Shown here piece by piece: positions 1-12,388 of a DNA stretch of 64,000 bases. This DNA comes from Owenia fusiformis (lineage: Eukaryota > Annelida > Polychaeta > Sabellida > Oweniidae), in NCBI GenBank assembly GCA_903813345.2, contig CAIIXF020000009.1, forward strand, positions 35,891,759 to 35,955,758, read 5' to 3'. Made by a program: the position numbers and the translations under genes. The stretch's first letter is position 1. Every line of letters begins with the position of its first letter. The notes beneath the pieces are model-generated. The model was not told the origin of the DNA and did not search any database. It worked only from the letters and a program-made list of their open reading frames with translations.

Positions 1-482
1 TAAATACTGGATTAAGAAAGCAATTTTCTCAGTAAAAGCCAGATACGAGGTAATTTCCAATATAGATGCGTGTAGCCTACTCTGCAAGTGTAATTCATCG
101 CTTGTCAGAAACATATTTCTTTCCTTATAATTTTACTTTTAGCTAATCATTAGGTCACAATAAATCACGAAGACCCAATAAAATGGGATGGGACTTTAAT
201 TAAACAAGGCAATTTACTATTTTCACTGTATTTCTCCCATCTGTCATCACTATTCGTCATTTCAAATGGAAAAAGCTCACCGTGTAAAGTGTATGTTGAC
301 CTAGACACATGAATAACGCAAATGCCACTCAATATTATGACATTTTCACTATGCAATTATAACATTAATGTAGATTTGTGTACGCAATAAAGAGAATTAT
401 TATCCAGATTATTTGAAAACCTAGTCTCTTTAACAGTTTAAGATGGAATATGAATAAAGTAATTTTACATCTATACACAATT
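1..482. other. AT-rich sequence, nothing recognised
   Basis: No coding frame with recognisable content and no clear repeat; the short open frames lack family signatures and splice context. Confidence 0.6.
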
Positions 483-690
483 GTATGTAATAACTTTTAA
501 AACAAAAAAGTATCCCCATCTGTTCACCCAAGGGGGGGGGGTGTATAGAGGGTCTTGGAAATGCAGTACAATATTTTTCAGCTCTCTTATACCATATACA
601 ATATTTTTTCACCCCTTTTATACCATATACAATATTTTTCACAGCTCTTATACCATATACGATATTTTAGGTGAAATACAATATACGATA
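483..690. repeat. Degenerate minisatellite CTTATACCATATAC(G/A)ATA
   Basis: Units of about 26 bp carrying TTATACCATATACAATATTTTT repeat three to five times after a G-run and GTGTATAGAG. The same family occurs inverted at 7270-7415, ending CTCTATACACCCCC. The pair in opposite orientation could be ends of one composite element or two insertions. Confidence 0.7.
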
Positions 691-814
691 ATTTTGAAAC
701 TGCTTTTGGTTAAAGTTTGGATATTTATAAGGAAATTATATTAGGAGAGAATCCATGTACTAAAGTAAATGTATTATTATAAGGCAACTAGACTCCACAT
801 AAACAGTACTGTCA

Positions 815-936
815 ACCCCCAAAAATTTTCTCGCGGGACAGATTTTTTAGACCCAGTGCCCAAAATTCGCGGGATTTTGCGGGACATCTACTAAATTCGC
901 GGGATTTCGCGGGACATTTAAGGGATTTGCGTGATT
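815..936. repeat. TTCGCGGGA-rich repeat, copy 1
   Basis: GC-rich motif TTCGCGGGATTTTGCGGGACAT repeats within AT-rich DNA. The block GGGACAGATTTT...AAGGGATTTGCGTGATT recurs in the same direction at 2110-2220, and a related, more hairpin-like block lies at 4535-4668. The function and class are unknown. Confidence 0.7.
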
Positions 937-2029
937 GCGCTTATATGCCAATTTTTTTTATCAAATTCGCCACGGACATCTAATACATTCTTCGAACTGC
1001 CCTGGAACTATATCTATACCAGGACTGGCATCCAGATCCAAGTATTTTTTAAGACCGCCGACTCTCGTTGGCCTATTTATCCCTATTGACTCAGTTGTTC
1101 ATATACATTTACGTACCTTAGATGCTTTGTAATCGACGTAGATAGAAAATATTGTTTCCTAAATTGTTCTGAAAAGCGATAATTATTACTAAATGTACTT
1201 TGAACAGGTCGACTGACCAAAAAGTCGGACTTCTGGCACAAGGTCACGTGACCAAATAGAATTTGTATAGATAAAATTGATGACGTCACCGCCATCGGTG
1301 TAGGTCAGGTCAAAAGTCATCCATCTTGCCATTTGCCCAGCGTATTCTTACCAGTCGACAAAAAACGATGAAATCACGTTGAAAATAAAATATACACTTT
1401 AAAATTGAGGCTGATTGAAATTGACAAGACTCCATTGAATACAGCTGTGCAATTTACAGTCACCAAGATGAGCGAACTCCTATGCAGTGTCTCGGTATAG
1501 ACACTGCGGCGGGCAGATTATGGAATCCCCAAAATTTGGGGAAGATAGTCCCCCTTTTTGTCACAGATGTACTTGTGTTTCACACAACTTATAAAATATA
1601 TGTTCTTTTATGTTCACCAATAATTATTTTGTCAAAATATTCCAAAATCAATGAAATATAAGAGGAAATCCCCGCCGAAGGAATTCTGAGTAAAAGTTGT
1701 GTTGATAAAAGTTTACCGCACGTGTTGTTTATTAGTTAATACGCGCAATTCAACCAATGAAATTGTCTAAATTTTACAATCACGCGACCTGAGCATGGGA
1801 CTAGAACCAATCACGTCAGTTGTTTATTACGATGTTACCATGCTTACGGTGAGATACCTGCCCGCCGCAGTGATATATCACTGCACGGGAGTTCGCAAGA
1901 TGAGCTAATTTCGGAGAGATTCGGTGAGATTCGGGAATTAAAAAAGGTAAGCTCTTCCGGTTTCCCAACTTCATAAATTTAAAATCCCAGAACCTCCTTT
2001 CGCCAGAAACATTCTCTCTGACTGTGAAA
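937..2029. other. Non-coding spacer
   Basis: No gene or repeat structure was recognised between the first two CGCGGGA blocks. The stretch contains scattered short frames only. Confidence 0.5.
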
Positions 2030-2222
2030 TTCGCGGGATTTCGCGGGACCATTCGAGGGACAAACACCCTAATTGCGGGACAGTTAACAGGTTTACCAGC
2101 AAAAACTTCATAGAGGGACAGATTTTCTAGAAAAAGTGCCCTAAATTTGCGGGATTTCGCGGGACATCCACCTAAATTTGCAGGATGTCCCGGGACATTC
2201 AAGGGATTTGCGTGATTTGGAC
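2030..2222. repeat. TTCGCGGGA-rich repeat, copy 2
   Basis: Direct relative of the block at 815-936, with the same order of submotifs ending AAGGGATTTGCGTGATT, plus an additional upstream TTCGCGGGATTTCGCGGGAC stretch. An open minus-strand frame across it is a by-product of the repeat. Confidence 0.7.
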
Positions 2223-2250
2223 TAATGTAAAAGCGTGTAAAAGTACTTAA

Positions 2251-2654
2251 GGTACAGCTGGAAAGTAACATTTTGGTAAAAAATTGCTATACCTGCACAT
2301 GTTATTTTCTGGTACAAAATAAAGTATGAAGGCATGTGTCAATTTCCTTGCTTTTTTCAGGAAAGTATCATTACATTGTCTTCTTTTAGAATATCTGGTA
2401 GGCGTTTAATGGGAACTACAGGAAATTCTGATATTTCACACTTTCTATTTTTCCAAATTTTCTTTCAAAGTTTCCAGACAACACAGGAGCTACCATTGAC
2501 CTGTTTCTAGATATTCTAAAAGAAGACAGTGTAATGATACTTTCCTGAAAAAAGCAAGGCAATACACACATGCCTTCATACTAAATTTTGTACCAGAAAA
2601 TAACATGGGCAGGTATAGCAATTTTTTACCAAAATGTTACTTTCCAGCTGAACC
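2251..2654. mobile_element. MITE with ~150-bp inverted ends and TTAA target
   Basis: GGTACAGCTGGAAAGTAACA at 2251 pairs with its reverse complement ending at 2654 with only scattered mismatches for about 150 bp, around a 95-bp spacer. TTAA lies directly outside both ends (2247-2250 and 2655-2658). TTAA duplication is typical of piggyBac and Kolobok transposons; this 404-bp copy has no coding capacity. Confidence 0.85.
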
Positions 2655-2686
2655 TTAAATCAAACTATCAGATACTGATTAATTAA

Positions 2687-2845
2687 GGAATAAATAATGA
2701 TAGGCCATTCAATATGGTGAAATTCAGCACGAGTTGGACAGAATGTTGTACAAAGCACGAACCGAAGGTGAGTGCATTTGTACTAACATTCTGTCCAACG
2801 AGTGCTGAATTTCACCATATTGAATGGCCTATCGTTATTTATTCC
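2687..2845. mobile_element. 159-bp foldback MITE
   Basis: GGAATAAATAATGATAGGCC at the left is the inverted partner of GGCCTATCGTTATTTATTCC at the right; the arms of about 70 bp (through CATTCAATATGGTGAAATTC) are almost perfect and leave a loop of under 25 bp. No clear target duplication. Confidence 0.8.
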
Positions 2846-3289
2846 GATTCAAACATAAAAATTAGTAAAAGCCGTGTCTGTGGAACGGGCATGAAGGAAG
2901 AATACGCATGCTGTCAAGATTCTGAAGTCGGCCGGAAAAATTTTAGAATTTGTTTGGGCTGTTCTATTTTACTCCCCGTTTTAGATTTTATACGGTGTAT
3001 GCAAACAAAGGAACAGTAGTTACGGAGGGAGTAAAAAAGAACAGCTATCCCCGGACAGAGCCCCAGATGTGCAGCTGAGATGTGACGTCACTCAAAACAA
3101 TGCGAATTGCAGATTTAATAGAGCATGGTCGTGCATCTATGGAGAATTAGAGAACGTTCTATATTGGCTATGCTGCATTCTGATTGGTTGAGAAATTCGA
3201 ATAGAGCACGGTCATGTTTGAATCAAATATAATGCACCGTTACATTGTAACTTAAATAAACGTCAACATAACTTCACAAAATACGCATA

Positions 3290-4460
3290 GAAATATTATT
3301 TCAATTGAAAGCTCATGGTATAGGGTTTCGATTAATCTACATCAAATTATAGGGAATGAGGTTACTTTTCTAGATAGGGTTTGTAGAAAAAAACGGGTAC
3401 CGGGTAGTAAATCCTCAATGCTGGGTTCAAACTTGGTACCCGGTCGAAAAAACCGGGTACCCAAAAAACGAAATATACGAATATACAACATAATTAGATC
3501 ATTAGAAAACGTGTAAGATTTGTTTTGACTTTACAAAAATGTATGTAACTTCCTTCAAAATTGAGATAGAAGCTTCAAATAAAAAGCATTTTAAGCCTCA
3601 TTTCTTCCTCTATCATCATGGTCATATTTCCATTGGTAATGAAGGGGGAGGGGGGGGTGCGATCGCACCATCACACCCTCTCCTGGCTACGCCAATGACA
3701 TTGTAAGACGATTTGAATAACAAGGCAAATCAATTTTACTCTATTTTCAATAGTTCGTATGTTGGTACGTGAATTGTTTTGATTATGATTTAAATCTGTA
3801 AATTGCTATCGTTGCTTTAGCAGAGAGGTGACGTGTGTTAATTTACATGATGCAATGTGTAAGATTTTGATTATTAATCACAATTTAAGTTATCCCAACT
3901 GTCGACAAAATGTCCACTGAATTGTCCACTAAATTAGCCAGGAGAAGGTGCGATGGTGCGATCGCACCCCCCCCCCCCCATAACCAATGAAAATATGGTC
4001 ATGACGATAGAGGAAGAAAAGAGCCTTAAAATATGCTTTTTATTTGAAGCTTCTAGCTCAATTTTGAAGGATGTTACACACATTTTTGTAAATTCAAAAC
4101 AAATCTTACACGTTTTCTGATAATCTAATTATGATATACTCGTATATTCGTATATTTTTTGTTTTTGGGTACCCGTTTTTTGATGGAGTACCGGGTACCA
4201 AGTTTGAACCCAGCATGGAGGATTTACTACCCGGTACCCGGTTTTTTCTACAAACCCTTTGTAGATATCAGCGTCCATTTATTGTAACTCGCGTTTGCTA
4301 ACATTTGCTCACTTCTGAGATGAAGGCCACACGGATAGTAAAAAGACCAACGTTGGAACTATTTGTGACCTACATCCCTATTGTCGTAATTAAAATTAAA
4401 GTTGAACCCTTCCTCATTATTTTGATACCAAACAACAGCATGCTAGGTACTTAAAATTAG
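3290..4460. repeat. Dispersed repeat interrupted by the element at 3377-4257
   Basis: The left part (CGATTAATCTACATCAAATT, 3329 on) and right part (ATCAGCGTCCATTTATTGTA, 4266 on) align in order with one continuous block at about 25020-25250 (CGATTGATCTACATTAAATT ... ATCAGCGTCCATTTATTGTA). The family is otherwise unidentified. Confidence 0.75.
3377..4257. mobile_element. 881-bp Mutator-type foldback element with 10-bp target duplication
   Basis: GGGTTTGTAGAAAAAAACGG at the left end pairs with CCGGTTTTTTCTACAAACCC at the right. The arms run about 320 bp, through GGTACCCGG, CGTGTAAGATTTG and a hairpin-like GGTGCGATCGCACC. TTTCTAGATA (3367-3376) and TTTGTAGATA (4258-4267) flank it, a 10-bp duplication with one change. 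Long inverted ends plus 9-11 bp duplications are typical of Mutator-like elements; no transposase is present. The flanks are a dispersed repeat also present, uninterrupted, at about 24985-25260. Confidence 0.85.
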
Positions 4461-4534
4461 GTGAACTTTACTCCTCAAAAGTGCAAAAACTTAGCTTCTT
4501 ATATAAGATTAGATAATCACAATATAGGGGATTG

Positions 4535-4668
4535 CAACAATTTCGGAAATTCGCGGAAGTCGAAAGCCACATTTGCGGGACTTCGCGGGACATTGCAGGA
4601 CACGCGAATTAGCCTAATTTTGATCGAATTCGCGGGATAATCCCGCCATTCGCGGGACACTTGACAGC
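4535..4668. repeat. TTCGCGGGA-rich repeat, copy 3
   Basis: Contains CATTTGCGGGACTTCGCGGG and the hairpin-forming TTCGCGGGATAATCCCGCC followed by ATTCGCGGGACACTTGACAG. Its end TGTCAAGTGTCCCGCGAAT (reverse) recalls the CTGTCAACC start of copy 1, so copies 1 and 3 could be the two ends of one old element. Confidence 0.6.
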
Positions 4669-5384
4669 TCTGTAAATACCACAATGATTTCATTTATTGC
4701 ATTATGAATAAGACACCATTCGGGTACATCCGCATCAGAAAAGCTGTGACCACATTTTATTTTCAGGTAAACAAGTTGATTTAAAACACATTTATGATAT
4801 AAGATTCATGACTTCTCTTTAGTGATTTAACAACCTACTTTGACCAAAAAACTAGCTTTGACATTGCTGCAATTTGCTAAAGCCATTAGCCCATTACCTG
4901 TAAAAGTACCATAAAGATATTCAAAATTAGCACAAAACCTGCATCATTGGAATGGGTGGAACTCAGTGTTCCTCTTTCTTATGACCTACTTTCCCATGAC
5001 TTATTTTAATGTCAATGGAATCCTTCATCATGAGCCAGGGAAAAAAATTCTTGAAACATAATTGATGCAAAATTGAGAATGTGGAATAAAAGATTCATCA
5101 TGTGTTCTATGAAAATAAAGTTTGCTGAGGAAAATATGTATCAGATAGATAATGAAGATTCACAATGCACAATAATTTTGTAAAGCAGTTACATTCGAAA
5201 TAGAGACACTTCCGGGTTTCAGATAAGGCAGCCTCAAAGACAGTATAAGTTAAACAAAAGTGTGTCAAAATTAAGCAAATTTCCATGAAGGTCAAACAAC
5301 ATGTTTCACGAATGATTTCAAGGAAAAGATGTATTGATGAGAATGAAAACTACTCTATGTAACTAGATATAACTTTCTTTTAAA
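4669..5384. other. AT-rich spacer
   Basis: No gene, RNA or inverted structure recognised between the CGCGGGA block and the foldback at 5385. Confidence 0.5.
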
Positions 5385-6047
5385 GGACCACGGACGGTAT
5401 GGCATCAGATTTCAGTCATATATTGGATTTTGACTATTTTCTGAGGATTTGAACAGGTGCATATGTTAGGCCAATGCATTAACTCCAGGACAAGCAGTCA
5501 TAGAGATCATAAAATAATTCGGACTTTAAGACGGGGAAGGTGCAAACACCCCACCAACATGTTTTTTCTGTAATGTTGTCCTGATTTCCAGCCCTTTCCA
5601 CACCTGTTTTTCAATGTTTATTGCATCGATCACTCTGTTGCGTTTTTTTGGTTAACGTCTTTAAATGAAAATATGATTCATGCAGGGGTTTTAAAGATAT
5701 CAAATATGGATAACCAAAATTAGGCTGAAAACAATGGATCACATGAGTTTTCCCTATAACATGGGAAATACATGTACTGTTTCCACTTTATCCCAAATAA
5801 ATCATATTTTAGAGGTTAACTGTGTCTCAAAGTGCAACATGTTGGTGAACATTGAAAAAACATTTGTGGAAAGGGCTGAAAATAAGGACAACATTTCAGA
5901 AAAACCTTCCCCGTCTCAAAGTCCAAATTATTTTATTACCTCTATGAGTGCTTGATCTGGAGGTAATGCATTGGCCTAACATATGCACCTGTTCGAGTCA
6001 AATCCCCAATAAATATCCGAAATCCAACATATGCCAGTTTGAAGACC
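5385..6047. mobile_element. ~660-bp foldback element
   Basis: The left arm (through AACAGGTGCATATGTTAGGC at about 5450 and GACGGGGAAGG at 5531) is matched by the reverse complement at 5910-6000. Arms of over 200 bp continue to GGAAAGGGCTG and CAACATGTTGG around a short centre. The ends are degenerate and no target duplication is clear. Confidence 0.75.
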
Positions 6048-6230
6048 AAATAAACACCTTTTGCTATATTATGCTATATTAGCATTGTGATGCTTGTATT
6101 AAAACATGTGCTGTATGAACACTTTATACTCAAATATTTTAATGATTTATAACACATACCCCGAAACACGAGTAGCCATAGTGACCATTTTTTCATCAAA
6201 GTTAAGATGAGTCAATGATATTTGGCAGTC

Positions 6231-7065
6231 TCACGCCCGGTGATCTGATGAAATGGACGGAGGGGGAGTAGCTGATTTTCGGTAAATTAAACAAACGTTT
6301 ATTAAAAAGGCGCAGCGTCGCCAACGTGCAAATGCCAATGTTTTTGCTATAAATCAAGCAACAATGGTCTACACAACAAGTAATAAGTATATAAGCGACA
6401 TTTTTATCACAAAATTCATTGCCCGTTTTTTAAAATAATTTTCCAAATGATACATAAAAAAATAATCGAAAATAATTAAAATTGAACGGAGGGGGGAGTG
6501 AACAGAGGGGGGGAAGAAATTTCCACAAATTCGTGTACTTCAAAAATGAACTCACTTACTCAGTAACTTGATGTTACAACTCTGAAAAGTGAAAAGTGGG
6601 GACATATGGAGTTATTGGAAGTTTTCATATGTCTTATAGACATATTACCCCCCCCCCCCCTCCGTTCAATTTGAATAATTTTCGATAACTTTTTATATAA
6701 CGTACGGTAACACGTTTTACAAAACCAATGATGACAATAGTTTTGTGATAATTACTTCACTTACAAGTATTTATTACAGGTCGTGTAGACCCCTGTTGGT
6801 TGATTTATAGCAAAAACATTGGCATTTGCACGTTGGCGACGTTGCACTTTTTTAATAGATCTTTTATTTTAGAACTCCACAGTTAAAAAAGTCCAAGAAG
6901 ACCTAACATATTCCCCCGTCCACTGCGTCTATTCATTTAGCCATTCAATTGTTAACTTTCTCTTGAAAAAATAAATCTTCAAGATTTGTTGAATTTTCAA
7001 CCGAAGATCAGCTAGATCTACTCCCCCCCCCCCCTCCGATAATTTCTTCTGATCACCGGGTGTGA
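6231..7065. mobile_element. ~835-bp foldback element with TCACGCCCGGTGATC ends
   Basis: TCACGCCCGGTGATC at the left matches GATCACCGGGTGTGA at the right. The arms continue through GGAGTAGCTGATTTTCGG, then AACGTGCAAATGCCAATGTT and TTTGCTATAAATCAA, and the centre has G- and C-runs. The AACGTGCAAATGCCAATG section also exists as single-arm copies at 53560-53660 and 62545-62660. Confidence 0.8.
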
Positions 7066-7265
7066 TTCTTATTTGAGACTATATTTAACACCTCCTGTGG
7101 AAATTTGAATGAAAAGGGCACACAACTCTTAGCATTGATTGACCTGGAATGTGGAACCAATTATAGAGACTACTTTTCCATGTTTTTCCAACACGGTTTC
7201 AGTAAGAGAGTTGGCACAATGGGGGAACTTTAGGGTACAATTTCTTCATAATTAGCCTTCTTTAA

Positions 7266-7430
7266 TTCTAGATACCATATACCATATATTTTCTATTTTA
7301 CCATATACCATATTTTTTACACCTCTTATACCATATACGATAAATGTTGCCCCCTCTTATACAATATACAATAAATTTTCAGCCTCTTATACGATATACA
7401 ATATCTCTATACACCCCCCCCCCCACCCAA
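7266..7430. repeat. Inverted copy of the ATACCATATAC minisatellite
   Basis: About six units of the CTTATACCATATACGATA type, ending in CTCTATACACCCCC and a C-run followed by ACCCAAGG. This is the reverse complement of the end of the array at 530-560. Confidence 0.7.
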
Positions 7431-8488
7431 GGCTTGAGAGTTGTTTTCATATTATATCGCCTTATTCTGATTAATCCTCGTGGATCCCACAATGATGTTG
7501 CCTATCTTCGTGTAGTGTGAACATGATGTCCTCAGGGGCTGCAGATGGGTAAATACACTTTCAAGCTTCGTCAGTTCTCGTTTGCTATGGTATTCTTGCA
7601 TGCAGGGATTCCCGAGGGATGCATTTGAAACACATAATTACCTAATCACCTATTATAAAGGAAACTAACATGAAAAGGGTGGTAAGAATATAGTTTACAA
7701 GTATATAATATTCTTATAGCGGTTTGCTAAATTGTATTATAAAGAAGCAACTTAAAATCAATCAATACCATTTTAATATATGGCATCATAATTCAGAGTT
7801 TCCATAAAACTCTAGACATGTCGTAGATCTACTTCCATAAATAACATTATAGTCCGGCAGCGCCGTGGGCTTACCTTGTTTTGTCTGATTAAGTTTTTTC
7901 TCTACAGATTATGCATTGTAAGGGTACCTGTAGTGATATCTGGGTGGGCGTAGAGGTCTCACCCTTGAGGAATTTTAGCAAAATGCAAAAATCCAATATG
8001 GCCGCCACGAAATCCAATATGGCCGATCCACAGTCTTTACTGTCACTCTCTCACAAGCTTTTGATAGAAAGAGAAACTGATAAATCAAAATGGACTGCCA
8101 ATGCGAGATAGAAAGTTTTGAAATTCCAAACATATAAGCAACTTAAAACATGAACATGCCCATACAAGTTTGAACAGCTTCAGACAATATACGTTTGGGC
8201 GACATTGAACTTAACTCTGCATGACTGGACATAAAATACTGCGAGATAATGGTCTACAGTTAGTTTATGGATATGCCTAAGTCCAATCCTTTGGTGAGAA
8301 ATTGCAATTACAAGACAAATCCAACGATGAAACTATGATAAATGTAACATGTTGTCAAATGCGACATGAAAATAAAATGAAGATGAGAAAATATGATGGA
8401 GATTGAGCCATTATTCAAGCGAGGTCATTCGTTATGTTTTCGTCAAATCATTGATATTACTGAAATTCATGTATGTATTTGACACTAA
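7431..8488. other. Spacer left of the Harbinger relic
   Basis: Contains a short doubled AAATCCAATATGGCCG motif (about 7988-8025) and no recognisable gene. It may include the lost 5' part of the transposon. Confidence 0.45.
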
Positions 8489-9940
8489 TAGGGATATTGA
8501 AGCTATTTGGAATCTTAAATTGAGCTTTACAGGGAAGGTGATTTTTCAGAATTGTATCTGTTTGTACAGCATATTGAGAAAAATATTGCTTTTTTCATAT
8601 ATTATCCTCCAGTCGCTCTCAGGGGAAGATAATTCAGTTCCTAATTGATGTAATATTTTAGGCATTTTCTTGTCATATGACTTTTTTATATCTATTTATT
8701 GCCTGTCACCTCACAATAGTCTTCTCCTCACATTGATCTGGTTGAGATCTTACCCTTACTAGCCTTTACTTTCCCTGATGCTCGATGTTGACATTGCAAG
8801 TGTTTCATAAATGATTTTGGCCGAAACAATGGGAACTATATGCACCCAGTGTACACTGGCAATATCTTGGAGAATGGAACAATATGAGAAATAATTGGAA
8901 TGATCTACCATTCCCCCTTGGCTCGATTGATGGAACATCCCATGAAATTAACAGGGTAGAAAATGAACCCCACACACTTTTTGCGTACCCAAGTTGTAGT
9001 AGGATATATTAACAATGGCCCATAGTGGCTTCTCCGGCCATATGAATGATGCACAAACATTTGGTCCAAATATTGGGCCTGGAGGACCTATAGTATTCCT
9101 TGGAGACTGTAGGCTTTTAGCGGATAAAGTACATCCATGTCGATACCCACTCCTTGGGCAGTATGAAAGTTCTAAAACATGGACAAAACCCCAAAATTCA
9201 CGTTAGAAGTGTAAACAGCAAAACAGAAAAACTGGGAGTAGGCGGAGTTATGTAGAGCGTGGTCACATTAAGGCCGTTCACGTAGGTACTTCATTTTGCC
9301 AACCACAACAACATCTGGCAAAGCTCGCGGAATTGTGTACCGGTGTGAAAGAAATTATGGTCCCCCAGGGATTATGGTCCCCCTTTTAAAGGCCCATTCT
9401 GGCCCAGATTGTGTATAAGATAATAAGGGAAAGAGGTCATCATATAAATCAATGGAGAATAGGGTCATAAATTAATTACACCTCTTACCCCCTTAGTATA
9501 AGAAGGTACTGGCAGATCTTTAGTCACAAAACTTTTTAAGATCCCTTTTAAGGCCTTATTTTTAAATTTCGGTCCAAATTATCAAGAAAATGGGCTGGAT
9601 TTTTTCTCAGGATTGGAATTTGCCCCCCCCCCCCCCCCTCCCTTGTTGGTTCCCAGATTCGCTCCTGAAAGGGTTAATCTTTTTGATACTATTTTAACTG
9701 TGATCCGCTGTAAATGAAAAATAAAAGCATCTTGAAATCATTTTGGTTAAAATGCTTTTTTGTGTTAAGATGACATGACTTAATGTTGCTATTGTCTAAA
9801 GACTTCAGTGTTTAGCTTTGAAACTATTGATATATCAATAATATCTGCTGAGCTTATGATATGACCCTTGAAATCTGACTTTCACTTTCCCTGTAAAGCT
9901 CACTTTCAGATTCCGAATAGCTTCAACATCAATAGAGCCC
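8489..9940. repeat. Degenerate inverted pair bracketing the Harbinger relic
   Basis: The sequence from 8489 (GGGATATTGAAGCTATTTGG, then ...GAGCTTTACAGGGAA) reappears inverted at 9876-9940 (TTTCCCTGTAAAGCTC...GAATAGCTTCAACATC). About 55-60 bases pair with roughly 80% identity by eye. The pair encloses the transposase relic, so it is a plausible subterminal part of the same transposon, but no target duplication was found. Confidence 0.5.
8896..9365 (+). mobile_element. PIF/Harbinger transposase relic
   Basis: WNDLPFPLGSIDGTSHEINR (8896 on) shows the W...FP...G.IDGTH-like block around the first catalytic Asp of Harbinger DDE transposases. A second frame from 8987 reads QVVVGYINNGPYSGFSGHMN then DAQTFG, the usual second-Asp region, followed by LLADKVHPCRYPLL. 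A third frame near 9240-9360 reads VERGHIKAVHVGTSF and LAKLAELCTGVKEIM, matching the C-terminal helix region with its last acidic residue. At least two frameshifts and a stop at 9204-9206 separate these, so it is dead. No Myb-like partner gene is visible. A weak inverted pair (8489-8545 and 9876-9940) brackets it and may be what remains of the element's arms. Confidence 0.75.
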
Positions 9941-12388
9941 TTTTGTAATAAGTGAGATTGACTAGAAATGCTGATATTACATTAAGTGCATATAATAACA
10001 CTGATAACATACTATACCACAACCACAAATGATTTAGCGTGTTTTAGATACGTTTCATTTATCTACTGGTATATACAACATGTATGTAACATGGCGTTAC
10101 ACTGACTAAAACACTAGATTCGGTCTATTTGAGCTGTTTTAGTATTAAGATTGTCATCAGTTACAGTTAGACGTGTTGTGACAAATATAGCTCTATTGTA
10201 TGGCAAATCATGCGTATCGTCTGTCCAGAATGTTTTCTACAATACTAACTCAAAATAGCTTTCTAATAAATATGATTAGAGACGAACTATCTTAGACTAT
10301 AACGAAATCAGCTAGAATAAATGTGACTATTTGTCTAAGTCAAATCTAGTTAATGATATTCGTGATTATTCTGCCGGGAGGATATGCACCCGTGTTTACC
10401 TTAATAGGCATAGACAACCTAGGATACGCCACAAAAAGATGAGGGTGCTCCCAGGAGAGAATACATGATGAATGAGCACGAAATTCTGTATTTGTAAACC
10501 AGAATCAGATGGAAATATATGCTGGTTGTTCCGCTTCTTTGTCAACTAATGGGGTTTTTGATTTTAGTATTAAATATTTCACAAGCAATGTATTCTACTG
10601 CATAAATGTATTACGATATGTAAATGTAATGTAAATTGATTAGCGAGGAAACCAAATGTTTGGCTTGAACCACAATAAATCCTGTGCAGACTAGCCTCGT
10701 ACCTCGTGTCTCTGATACAGAGTTCCTTGATCTATCTTTATAAAACAATACTAGTATTGCAATCTCCGACCGTAACTATTTGAACATTTAACGCGATTTC
10801 CAATGACGAAGAGTTTCCCAGAGGTGGCCAAGTATTAGGAGTTGCCCATGAGGAAATTAATGACCTTCCACACAAAGCTGTAATCAGCATAAAATATAAC
10901 ATCACCATAAGCCTGTTTTTCCTGCAATAAAAGTAGCCTCTAAATCATTGATTACCGCCTTTAGAATAGGTTTTGTTGGCAATATAAACATTGACCGTTC
11001 CCAGAACAATAGCATCGTCATAGGGATTTACAGTAAATTCCCGAGTAACATAAGCCTTTCACTTTTGATTTCCAAACGGGTTTTGGCCAACGTTCGAAGG
11101 AAACGTCGTAAAACTAAGTATTGTCGTGTATCTCAGATTACGCTGGGCTTGTTTTTTGCCTAGCAACACGGAAATAAATGGGTATTCTTAATACCTTTAT
11201 CGTAAAAAGATGTAAATGGTTCACTCAAAGCTTTGCTAGAAGAATATCTAATGCGATTTCTAAGTTGCTTCAACAAAACCTTGCTTCTTAAACTAAAAGA
11301 TGAGTATACTTTACATTAGACTCTTCAGAGACATCTAGACCTTTTATGTTCTATTTTGACCTAACTTCACCTCACTGAATCACCAACAAATGCATTTAGA
11401 GTTAAAGCTAATTAGGCCCCATGTACAACGTTTTTTTACATTAAGCTCATTATATCTACTTTCATCAGAGATAGAGAGGGGGAGAGAGAGTAGGAGGATG
11501 TTTTCGGCTGTTGTTATTAAAATGAAACAGAAATAAAATGTGATTCGTTTGTCTTGCTCCAAAAGAAGGTCCCATTTACATGCATCCCTATTTTAAAAAA
11601 GATTCTTTGATTCAGCCTTTCGAATAAAATTCAGTAGCCCAAGTACAATAACTTAATCAGAGTGTGAGTCATTGCACAGTCATTCTCGATTTGTCTAAAT
11701 CGCTGGCATTAAGTTGATGACAAATTGTAGTACCCTGCGCGCAGAGTCTAGTTGAAGACGGAGCTCTCTTTTAAGAAGTGAAGTCGAACGAATGCAAAGG
11801 GTAAAATTGTAGGTATCTATTAGACATAATTTTAGACCAACTAAAAGGCTGTAAAATACTATACTTTTAACAACGCCGTGAAATAGAATCACTATCAACA
11901 TGTATACTCAGAAGATAATTGTAATACTGCTAGCTGATATTTTTCAGGTACAAGAACAGCGACGTATTTCTGATCAAACTGCTTTGAGTGTACGCATAGG
12001 TAGACAAATAAAATAATAAGTTGTATATAATTTTACATGTCAAATACTTGAAGAATTTTCACAGAGCGATATATTGGATATATTTAATACTTCAAGTCAA
12101 TAAATGTATTTGTTATAAACCTGAATAGTATGCAATGTTAAGATTCATCTACATAGAGATATCTAGCCTGGATTGTTACGGGCGATGTAATGTTTTATGT
12201 TCCTTCATTGACTTAAACGTCTGGGTAATAAAATGGATATTCAATCATTTATATATCAAGTCTGGATTGTTAGGGGTGATGTCATGCGATATAATCATTG
12301 TGATAAATTATTGAACAGTCTAAGAGACATCCACACAGCCTGCAAGGTACAATTTGGTGCAAATCCGAAGTTTAAAGTTATTACTTAC
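9941..12388. other. Spacer, nothing recognised
   Basis: No coding region, RNA or repeat family could be identified. If the gene at 12389-12704 is real, its downstream exons should be here on the minus strand, but I could not find one. Confidence 0.45.

Noticed and set aside
1816-2271. 151-codon open frame on the minus strand
   Set aside because: It runs over the CGCGGGA repeat and part of the TTAA MITE end; the residues have no family signature and no splice context.
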